This document shows positions 45,146 to 50,902 of a stretch of 64,000 bases of DNA, in pieces (the stretch's first letter is position 1; the number at the start of each line of letters is the position of its first letter). The DNA is from a virus. The stretch covers positions 48,814 to 112,813 of the IMG/VR virus record IMGVR_UViG_3300003890_000014; one strand, 5' to 3'. The translations under genes and the position numbers were made by a program. The notes below the pieces were generated by a model. It was not told the DNA's origin. It made no database searches and was given only the letters and a program-made list of their open reading frames with translations.

Positions 45146-45421
45146 TTATTTTTTGACTCCCAACACTAGAAGTCGTTTTTTAATCTTTTTGAGGGCATTC
45201 TGCTCAATAGTCGTTATAGCAGATATAGACAATCTCAGTAATTTCGCTATTTCCGATAATGTATGAGATCTATTGTTATGACGAAAATATACCCAGAAAC
45301 AATTCGAATATTTTGGAGAATTTACCCACCATTCGTTATCTTTGGATAATCTTCCTAAAAATTCCCCTTGTACTTCATGATGCTTACATTTACAATCTCT
45401 AAAGTGAGGATACTTTCTCAT
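45146..45421 (-). CDS. Sigma-70 region 4-like protein, possible late regulator
   Basis: 91 residues from the ATG at 45421 with GGGAA before it (a longer frame would need TTG). The last 36 residues (RSHTLSEIAKLLRLSISAIT, TIEQNALKKIKKRLL) fit the helix-turn-helix of sigma region 4 (H-T-L-x-E-I-x-x-x-L-x-x-S-x-x-x-I-x-x-I-E-x-x-A-L-K-K). Upstream residues hold CKCKHH and several Trp, with no region 2. It is the first gene of the virion block, so it may direct RNA polymerase to late promoters; inference. Confidence 0.6.
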   Translation of the reverse strand: MRKYPHFRDCKCKHHEVQGEFLGRLSKDNEWWVNSPKYSNCFWVYFRHNNRSHTLSEIAKLLRLSISAITTIEQNALKKIKKRLLVLGVKK

Positions 45422-45506
45422 ACTTATTCCCAAACTATCATTTTCACAATTAAAAAGCAACTACCGTGCCATTAATTGTCGTTCTAGTATGTAAAAATTT
45501 TGGGTA
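45422..45506. other. Divergent intergenic region, left part
   Basis: About 85 AT-rich bases between the leftward regulator gene and the rightward promoter at 45507. No convincing leftward -35/-10 pair with 17-base spacing is seen here. It forms one end of the 380-base gene-free control region that ends at 45843. Confidence 0.4.
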
Positions 45507-45535
45507 TTGACTTTTTCATTTTTATGTGATAAAAT
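45507..45535 (+). promoter_or_regulatory. Strong sigma70-like promoter for small RNA
   Basis: TTGACT (45507-45512), 17 bases, TAAAAT (45530-45535), start near 45542. No protein frame with a ribosome site follows before the terminator at 45668-45700. Confidence 0.75.
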
Positions 45536-45541
45536 TTAGTC

Positions 45542-45700
45542 TATAAGAGCTTGTGAGCGACTTTAAGTCGCTTTGATAGCACAACTTAGAATATATCAGA
45601 CGGGTATAAGTGTATCAAGAGGTTCCCTCTTTCCCAATCAACTCATTTTTTTTTAATGCTAAAAAAGGCTTACTATAGTAAGCATTTTTCCGTTTTTTTT
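45542..45700 (+). ncRNA. Putative phage small RNA
   Basis: About 150 bases between promoter and terminator. A tight hairpin AGCGACT-TTA-AGTCGCT lies at about 45557-45573, a second AAGAGG-TTC-CCTCTT near 45617-45631, then the terminator stem. It has no open frame with a start and Shine-Dalgarno. Not tRNA: no T-loop or CCA end. The role is unknown. Confidence 0.5.
45668..45700. terminator. Bidirectional intrinsic terminator
   Basis: Perfect palindrome GCTTACTATAGTAAGC (45668-45683) followed on the plus strand by T-rich tracts (45685-45689, 45693-45700). An A6 run on the left gives a T6 run for minus-strand transcripts as well. Confidence 0.75.
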
Positions 45701-45715
45701 TCAAAAAGAATATCC

Positions 45716-45744
45716 TTGACGTTGACCCTTTATTTTGATAATGT
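45716..45744 (+). promoter_or_regulatory. Strong promoter of the rightward early operon
   Basis: TTGACG (45716-45721), 17 bases, TAATGT (45739-45744); start near 45751. It reads into the leader with a terminator at 45794-45832 and then into the aminotransferase operon. Confidence 0.75.
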
Positions 45745-45793
45745 ATTAAACATAAGAGACCTTCTAAAATGGAAGGGCCACTCTCCTTCACTA

Positions 45794-45832
45794 GGGGGTT
45801 GGGTTATTGGTTATCCCAGCCCCCGTTTTTTT
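45794..45832 (+). terminator. Leader terminator or attenuator before first gene
   Basis: Stem GGGGGTTGGG (45794-45803) with CCCAGCCCCC (45815-45824), ten pairs with one G-U, then T7 (45826-45832). Only 11 bases later the first gene starts with AAAGGA in between. Upstream, CCTTC/GGAAGG segments at about 45761-45790 can form two mutually exclusive small hairpins. A 21-codon frame (ATG near 45770, product MEGPLSFTRGLGYWLSQPPF plus F) overlaps the stem. Behaves as a candidate attenuator. Confidence 0.75.
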
Positions 45833-45843
45833 AAAGGATTAAT

Positions 45844-46095
45844 ATGAAAGTAATAAACTACAGACAATTAATCATAAATCTAGAAGATGAAAAATGGCGG
45901 ATACTTTTAGTTGAAGGGGAAGAGGCAGCTAAAGTAAAATGGGAAGAAATCGATAAAAAAATTAAAAGACTTTGGAAGTGGAGTTCTCAAGAACCTTCTA
46001 CTTTCTTTAGGCCCATACTTCGCTTAATTACAACTAAACAAAATTTAAGGGTGATAAAGAATGAAAGTTTGGAGCCAAGGCAAGATCCTAAATAA
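45844..46095 (+). CDS. Small protein, first gene of early operon
   Basis: 83 residues, basic and Trp-containing (EEIDKKIKRLWKWSSQEPST). RBS AAAGGA five bases before the ATG. Its 3' end overlaps the aminotransferase start by 35 bases. No family recognised. Confidence 0.6.
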   Translation: MKVINYRQLIINLEDEKWRILLVEGEEAAKVKWEEIDKKIKRLWKWSSQEPSTFFRPILRLITTKQNLRVIKNESLEPRQDPK

Positions 46096-46951
46096 TAAAG
46101 CTCCTATTGATAGCTTTAACTATGCAATGCATTATGCTTGTCCAGTTGTTTGGGAAGGTATTCGTTCGTATAAGCAAGATGATGATACTACCAAAATTTG
46201 GAAACTTAAAGATCATATAGATCGTCTTTTTGATTCAGCTAAAGTTTTAGATATTAAAATCCCATACTCCAAAGCTGAAGTAGAACAAGCTTGTGAAAAT
46301 ATTGTACAAGCTTCAGGAGGGGGAGATCTTTATCTTAGACCCATTGTTTATCCAAATAAAGACGCCGAGTCTATTAAACCATCTATAGATGAAATAAGAC
46401 TTGATATATATTGTTGTCCAGTACCCCCATTTCATCCTTCTAAAGAAAATGGCATTAAAGCTAAAATTTCTTCTTTAGTACGAAGTTACCCACAATATAA
46501 TATGCAGGCAAAAACAGCAGCAAATTACAATTTTATTCAGCTCGCAAGACAAGAACTCCAGAATGGGGTAGAAGATGTGTTTCTGTTAGATGCTCAAGGA
46601 TATATAGTAGAGGCGATAGTAGCCAATATTTTTCTAGTTAAAGGAGACGTGATTATGACCCCTCCAAATGCAGGAAGTATTCTTCCTGGAATTACTCGTA
46701 GATATATAGCTGAGATTTTGCAAGACGCATCTAAAATGTTTTCTAAGTATAAAAAGGTGCCACTAGTAGTAGAAAAAAATATCACTAGAGCCGATGTTTA
46801 TACAGCTGATGAGATTTTTCTTACTGGAACTTATGCAGAAATAGTTCCTGTAATTGAAGTTGATTCTAGAATTATTGGAGAAGGAAAGCCAGGATTTTAT
46901 ACTAAACTTCTGAAATATGAATATTTAAAAGCAGTAAAGGGACAAAAATGA
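46061..46951 (+). CDS. ilvE: Branched-chain amino acid aminotransferase (fold-IV PLP enzyme)
   Basis: 296 residues, normal length for IlvE. Signatures in order: FNYAMHYACPVVWEGIRSYK; R54 in HIDRLFDSA; pyridoxal lysine K151 in QAKTAANYNF; E184 in YIVEAIVANIF; PGITRRYI phosphate cup at 209-216; LTGTYAEIVPVIEVDSRIIG with GEGKPG near the end. Catalyses transamination of Leu, Ile and Val with 2-oxoglutarate. D-amino acid transaminase and aminodeoxychorismate lyase share the fold, but the WEGIRSY and GTYAEIVPV stretches favour BCAT. Starts with AAGGGTG upstream. Rare in phages; could supply or drain branched-chain amino acids during infection. Confidence 0.88.
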   Translation: MKVWSQGKILNNKAPIDSFNYAMHYACPVVWEGIRSYKQDDDTTKIWKLKDHIDRLFDSAKVLDIKIPYSKAEVEQACENIVQASGGGDLYLRPIVYPNKDAESIKPSIDEIRLDIYCCPVPPFHPSKENGIKAKISSLVRSYPQYNMQAKTAANYNFIQLARQELQNGVEDVFLLDAQGYIVEAIVANIFLVKGDVIMTPPNAGSILPGITRRYIAEILQDASKMFSKYKKVPLVVEKNITRADVYTADEIFLTGTYAEIVPVIEVDSRIIGEGKPGFYTKLLKYEYLKAVKGQK

Positions 46952-47181
46952 CACCGTTCAATGCAAAGGAATATACCGTAGAGTATGTTAGGGGTAATGT
47001 TAAGATTATAAAAAAGAATATATTTCTTGAGAATGTGACAGATATGGTTGATTTAGAATTTTGGGAATATAGATTAGAGCAAGTTAATCAGGATTTTGTA
47101 GTAGCTTTTAAGAAGTTAAATAATAAAATTGTATATACAATTTTTTGTAACTCTAGAAGCAAAGGAAGTAAATTTAAATGA
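46948..47181 (+). CDS. Small protein, unknown
   Basis: 77 residues (EYTVEYVRGNVKIIKKNIFL; DLEFWEYRLEQVNQDFVVAF), beta N-terminus and a helix. ATGA overlap with the aminotransferase stop, and ATGA overlap with the next gene. No family recognised. Confidence 0.6.
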   Translation: MTPFNAKEYTVEYVRGNVKIIKKNIFLENVTDMVDLEFWEYRLEQVNQDFVVAFKKLNNKIVYTIFCNSRSKGSKFK

Positions 47182-47761
47182 GAAATTCAAAAGCTATCAA
47201 ACCAGAATCATTAAAAGAAGATGAACCATCTTGGAAATTAAATCTTAAATTATGGTGGTGGGATCTTCCTCCTATAAAAGCTTACCACAATTTGCGAGTT
47301 ACAATTAGCAGACTGAAACGAGTATATCAATGGTCAAAGTTTATGTGGACCAATTGGGATTTTGACGCTTTATCAATTTATCCACTTTTAGAATATAAGC
47401 TAAAAAGAGTTCAGTTCTGCCTTTTAAATGGACATGCCGTGCAAGACCCTAAAGATTTAAAAGCTCTTAGAATTGCATTAAAACTCGCTAAAAGGCTTTC
47501 AATAGATTATCATGAGAATAAGCTTTATTATCGTCATGAGAGAAAATGGGGTGAACTTAAAACTTGGTTTACTCCAACTGAACGTGGAGATGGTAGCTCA
47601 TATTGGAATTCTACTAGAGCTAATATTAAAATGATCAAGATAAAGCAGCAGAGAGAGAAGATCATTTAAAGATTTTTGAAGAGGAATTAAAGTGGCGCTC
47701 AAGAGATGAGAAATTATTTTTTGAGATTTTAAGACGTTATATACGAGTATGGTGGGACTGA
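47178..47761 (+). pseudogene. Frame-broken helical protein gene
   Basis: The first frame (47178-47669) gives 163 residues with WKLNLKLWWWDLPPIKAYHN and ISRLKRVYQWSKFMWTNWDF, ending artificially in IKMIKIKQQREKII. One extra A in the A4 run at 47628-47631 would carry the protein on in the -1 frame with KNDQDKAAEREDHLKIFEEE and ILRRYIRVWWD to a TGA at 47759-47761, three bases before the next gene. That spacing matches the rest of the operon, so the intact protein is about 205 residues. No canonical slippery heptamer is present. A base error or true mutation is likely. Family unknown. Confidence 0.7.
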
Positions 47762-47764
47762 AGT

Positions 47765-48010
47765 ATGTCAAATAAATTTTTTGAAACAGACATAGAATAT
47801 CGAAAACAACTCTTAAAGGAGCTGATCGATATAGTAGGAGAATTAGGTTGGCAAGTAGCTATTCCTGAAGATATTGAAGAAGAGGAAGAAGTTCCAGGAT
47901 TGATTATAGGCACTTCTGAATATATTGACGCTGTTACTATTGCCTTAGAGGGCGGAATTGATGATATGAATTTTGACTTTGATGAAGAGGACGACGGAGA
48001 TTTCGATTAA
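47765..48010 (+). CDS. Acidic small protein
   Basis: 81 residues, helical start (YRKQLLKELIDIVGELGWQV) and a very acidic end (FDFDEEDDGDFD). No family recognised. Could be a DNA-mimic or an adaptor, but nothing proves it. The stop overlaps the next ATG (TAATG). Confidence 0.55.
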   Translation: MSNKFFETDIEYRKQLLKELIDIVGELGWQVAIPEDIEEEEEVPGLIIGTSEYIDAVTIALEGGIDDMNFDFDEEDDGDFD

Positions 48011-48213
48011 TGGAGTTACTTCTTATTCTCATTATTGTATTGTTTTTATTTTTAATAAATAAAGTACTCAATATCTCTATATCTTCAAAACCCTCTGAAA
48101 CTAAACCAGACTGTCCGCCCCACAAATGGTCATATAACTACGAAGATCGTATGCAATGTATTAAATGTAATTTTATAGCTGGAACTTTTAAAACTGATAG
48201 AGGAGATTATTAA
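48010..48213 (+). CDS. Membrane-anchored zinc-ribbon-like protein
   Basis: 67 residues. N-terminal membrane helix (ELLLILIIVLFLFLINKVL) followed by CPPHKW ... MQCIKCNF, which could bind zinc with three Cys and a His on the cytoplasmic or periplasmic side. Phage proteins with CPPHxW...CxxC ribbons are common. Function unknown. Confidence 0.55.
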   Translation: MELLLILIIVLFLFLINKVLNISISSKPSETKPDCPPHKWSYNYEDRMQCIKCNFIAGTFKTDRGDY

Positions 48214-48507
48214 ATGGATATTAAACAAAACATAGATAAGTTGCTAAAACAAATGGAACGAGAAGTGTTTTACGTAACTCTCAAAACTATCGGACTTTTA
48301 ATAGTTTCTTTAGGTATTTTGGTAACTATTACGGTTTTAACTAAAGCACCACAAATAGCTGCATTTGTGAGTTCGGCAGCTACTACGATGTTAATTATAT
48401 CAAAATTCACCAAACCTAAGTTGTTAGAACTAGAGAAAAAATACATTTCACTTGTTCAAAAAGAACTAAGTGAAGAACAAAGGAAACGATATGAAAATAA
48501 TGCTTGA
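48214..48507 (+). CDS. Membrane protein with two TM segments
   Basis: 97 residues; helices at about 22-43 (LKTIGLLIVSLGILVTITVL) and 47-65 (IAAFVSSAATTMLIISKF), charged ends. Could be a holin-type protein or an envelope stress modulator; undefined. Confidence 0.55.
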   Translation: MDIKQNIDKLLKQMEREVFYVTLKTIGLLIVSLGILVTITVLTKAPQIAAFVSSAATTMLIISKFTKPKLLELEKKYISLVQKELSEEQRKRYENNA

Positions 48508-48676
48508 TAAGTTGAGTCTAATTTTGCTAATATTAACAATATCAGGATGTACCACAGTAGATATAACAGTAGATGAATCTGAGTGTGTTCAAGTAATAGA
48601 AAGAAATGTGGTTAAAGTAGTATGTCCAGTACGAGAAAGAAAACCCAGAGAAAGAGACTTCGGAGGAAGACGATGA
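48491..48676 (+). CDS. Small lipoprotein
   Basis: 61 residues from the ATG at 48491 with AGGAAA before it. Signal peptide with lipobox LTISGC at about residues 14-19, then basic end (CPVRERKPRERDFGGRR). Predicted outer or inner membrane lipoprotein. Possibly an o-spanin-like protein given the adjacent membrane protein, but the resemblance is weak. Confidence 0.6.
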   Translation: MKIMLDKLSLILLILTISGCTTVDITVDESECVQVIERNVVKVVCPVRERKPRERDFGGRR

Positions 48677-49137
48677 AACTAAAAAAACCTAATTATTATG
48701 GAATTGATCACAGTAAAATCAATGAGAAATTTGAAGGTGATTTTACCTTTGTGAACGATATGATTATTACAGGACACAAAGAGCAATTTATTACTGGAGC
48801 AGTTTATCACGCTAAAAATCCTGATACTTCTAAAGGTTATAAAGAGTATATGTTTATTTCAGGAGTTACTGACCCAGTTCTAATGCGAACTCAGTATTTT
48901 GTTTCTGGTCGAACTGCCGAAGAAATTCAACAGGACCGATTCGTTACTGGATTACTTTGCAATAAATGTTCCACTGTAGTTTATAGCGTCAACAGATATC
49001 ACAAGGAGATGTGTGAGTGTGATAACGAAGCTTTTATCGACGGCGGGAGAGATTATATTAGATCAGGTGCCAAGAATATGGCAGATACGACACATGTACA
49101 AATTGACCTTTTAACTGATAATATTAAAAAATTATAA
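48673..49137 (+). CDS. Zinc-binding protein, DUF7695-like
   Basis: 154 residues from the ATG at 48673, chosen because GGAGGAAG precedes it. Residues about 108-150 contain C-x-x-C ... R-Y-H ... C-x-C ... DGGRDYIRSG, a phage zinc domain I recall as DUF7695. N-terminal 100 residues hold repeated F-(I/V)-(S/T)-G strands (MIITGHKEQFITGA; MFISGVTD; YFVSGRTAEE). Confidence 0.6.
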   Translation: MKLKKPNYYGIDHSKINEKFEGDFTFVNDMIITGHKEQFITGAVYHAKNPDTSKGYKEYMFISGVTDPVLMRTQYFVSGRTAEEIQQDRFVTGLLCNKCSTVVYSVNRYHKEMCECDNEAFIDGGRDYIRSGAKNMADTTHVQIDLLTDNIKKL

Positions 49138-49144
49138 AATCTAA

Positions 49145-49173
49145 TTGACTACGTCGGGTTAAAAATGTAAAGT
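49145..49173 (+). promoter_or_regulatory. Promoter of the DGC/RNR operon
   Basis: TTGACT (49145-49150) with ACGTCGG directly after, 17-base spacer, TAAAGT (49168-49173). Start near 49180, leader about 12 bases with GGAG. Member of the TTGAC-NNN-GTC promoter set in this window. Confidence 0.75.
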
Positions 49174-49191
49174 ATTGGTATGGAGTAGAAT

Positions 49192-49521
49192 GTGCCAAGA
49201 AATTTAGAACAAAAAGTAGCAATCCTTCAAGAAGACATTCGGACTCTTAATACCCTTGAGGCAAGAAGGAAGATAATTAACTTTGTTCTAGAAGAGATAG
49301 CCTTTTCTGAAGCACAGCATAGTGTAACAGAGTGGGATTTGACTGCAATGCAGTCTAACGCAGTCAACGAGTTTAACCAAGCTAATGCTTCAGCTCTCAA
49401 TATTGATCCTTCGTCTCTTAGAGTTTGGTGTTTGTTACAAGCTTTTGTCGGTTTTTTGAATAGAGAAGGGCTGATAAAATTCACATTAGAACTCAAAAAA
49501 AAGGAAATGAGGAACGTATGA
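49192..49521 (+). CDS. Unknown helical protein coupled to diguanylate cyclase
   Basis: 109 residues starting at GTG with GGAG six bases upstream. Mostly helical (NLEQKVAILQEDIRTLNTLE; ALNIDPSSLRVWCLLQAFVG). The stop overlaps the ATG of the diguanylate cyclase gene (ATGA), so the two are coupled. No family recognised; a partner or regulator of the cyclase is possible. Confidence 0.6.
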   Translation: MPRNLEQKVAILQEDIRTLNTLEARRKIINFVLEEIAFSEAQHSVTEWDLTAMQSNAVNEFNQANASALNIDPSSLRVWCLLQAFVGFLNREGLIKFTLELKKKEMRNV

Positions 49522-50345
49522 AGTTACCCTTTAGAGTAGAGCCAAAAGAGTCCTTAGAGATAGCATTTAAAGAAACTCTAGCACAACAAAAAACTGGAGA
49601 TTTATATGTTGTTTTTATTGATGGAAATTCTATTAAAAAAGTAAACGACATTTTTGGACACCTTACAGGTGATTTTGTAATCTACGAAATAGCAGAGACT
49701 ATTGTTAATAACTTAAGGTTTAAAGATCGAATTATTCGATTTGGTGGAGATGAGTTTGTACTTCTAATTAACAATTATGAAGGTTCTCATATTAAGAATT
49801 TTATTGCCCGAATTCAAACTAAAATTCGTCAAAACAATAATATTTTACAAAAGCTAAACCAACCCGTTACAGTTTCAGCAGGCGTAGTTAAATACGATAA
49901 AACCATTCATTCAGACCTAACATCAGTACTAAATGATGCGGACAAACTAATGTATGCCGCTAAAAGCGATCCTCCAGCATTTTTGAAAGTTAGCGGAGAT
50001 AAAGTGAAAGAATCACTTGACCTTCAAAATAGACGAAAATTAGACACTTCTTCAAAGCGTTTAAGGAGTTTATTTACTTGGGTAGTATGCACATTAACTA
50101 ACGAAAATCCTGAGTATGATTTAGATATTTTAACCGAAGCAGTTAGAGAAATTTGGAGAATAAATGGAAAAAAGATTTTATATAAATCTTCTATAAATGA
50201 GGTGGTACAATTAGTTAAATCTAATTATATTGTTTTATTTGGTCGTAAAAAACCAACTACGACGCAAAATACAAACTTTAGACAACAAATTATTAAAGAG
50301 TTGAATGATTTTTTACAGGATTATAAAGATAAGAAGGTATCTTAA
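49518..50345 (+). CDS. Diguanylate cyclase (GGDEF domain)
   Basis: 275 residues. Residues about 25-165 are a complete GGDEF domain: VVFIDGNSIKKVNDIFGHLT with metal Asp35, intact active site GGDEF at 76-80 (IIRFGGDEFVLL), and a consensus inhibitory site RFKD at 67-70, five residues before it. SAGVVKYD and LNDADKLMYAAK complete the fold. The remaining about 100 residues (LFTWVVCTLTNENPEYDLDI) match no domain I know. No sensor or membrane segment, so activity would be constitutive apart from product inhibition. Predicted to make c-di-GMP from two GTP and so change host motility, biofilm or lysogeny choice. Confidence 0.85.
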   Translation: MKLPFRVEPKESLEIAFKETLAQQKTGDLYVVFIDGNSIKKVNDIFGHLTGDFVIYEIAETIVNNLRFKDRIIRFGGDEFVLLINNYEGSHIKNFIARIQTKIRQNNNILQKLNQPVTVSAGVVKYDKTIHSDLTSVLNDADKLMYAAKSDPPAFLKVSGDKVKESLDLQNRRKLDTSSKRLRSLFTWVVCTLTNENPEYDLDILTEAVREIWRINGKKILYKSSINEVVQLVKSNYIVLFGRKKPTTTQNTNFRQQIIKELNDFLQDYKDKKVS

Positions 50346-50552
50346 ATGGATGTTAGATTTCAAAAACAACTCATAGAACTTAGTTTAAAAACCGCAGAAG
50401 CTGAAAAAGCTAGAGGTAGCATAGGTTTGTATGAGATTTTTAAAGCTCAAGCTGATAGAATTCAAGCAGAATTAGATAAGTATTTAAGTACGTTACCAAA
50501 ATGTAAAAAGAAAACATCTAAGAGGAGAAAAAAACGTGTTCAAAAAAGGTGA
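50346..50552 (+). CDS. Small basic helical protein
   Basis: 68 residues; helical (LIELSLKTAEAEKARGSIGL) with a strongly basic tail (KCKKKTSKRRKKRVQKR) suited to nucleic-acid binding. Overlaps the next gene by 17 bases. Family unknown. Confidence 0.55.
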   Translation: MDVRFQKQLIELSLKTAEAEKARGSIGLYEIFKAQADRIQAELDKYLSTLPKCKKKTSKRRKKRVQKR

Positions 50553-50859
50553 TTGGGTAATATCAGAACGAGAAGAATCAGGAAATCGTCCATTTAAGAT
50601 TACAGAAGAGCCTACTCCTACTACAGTATATGTAGAAGCTCATCCTATAAAATCTATTAGAACTTTTTCAGTAACTGATGATTTTGGTAAACAACATTAT
50701 ATGGAAGAACTTCGCCTAGCTACTGAAAAAGATTTTATCTCTTATCTCAGTACTTTTGACGAAGATTATGAAAAGCTTGAACAAAGCCGAGAAATTTTTA
50801 GGGCTGTATTTAGATCTTTTTTAAAAGAATCTCGCCCTGGGATTTTTCCTCAAGATTAA
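50536..50859 (+). CDS. Small protein of unknown function
   Basis: 107 residues from GTG at 50536, with GAGGAG eight bases upstream. Starts with an SH3-like strand pattern (FKKGDWVISEREESGNRPFK), then helical and acidic. FxKGDWVIS openings are common in small phage proteins. Just before the RNR gene. Confidence 0.55.
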   Translation: MFKKGDWVISEREESGNRPFKITEEPTPTTVYVEAHPIKSIRTFSVTDDFGKQHYMEELRLATEKDFISYLSTFDEDYEKLEQSREIFRAVFRSFLKESRPGIFPQD

Positions 50860-50902
50860 TAAAAATTAAATTCGCTAAAGTAAGATGAAGTTAGGAGCAG
50901 CT

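Noticed and set aside
45542-45660. tRNA-like gene in the divergent region
   Set aside because: No T-arm consensus, no acceptor pairing and no CCA; only hairpins unrelated to a cloverleaf.
45656-45847. A 63-codon plus-strand frame across the terminators
   Set aside because: It overlaps a terminator, a promoter and a second terminator, and has no ribosome site.
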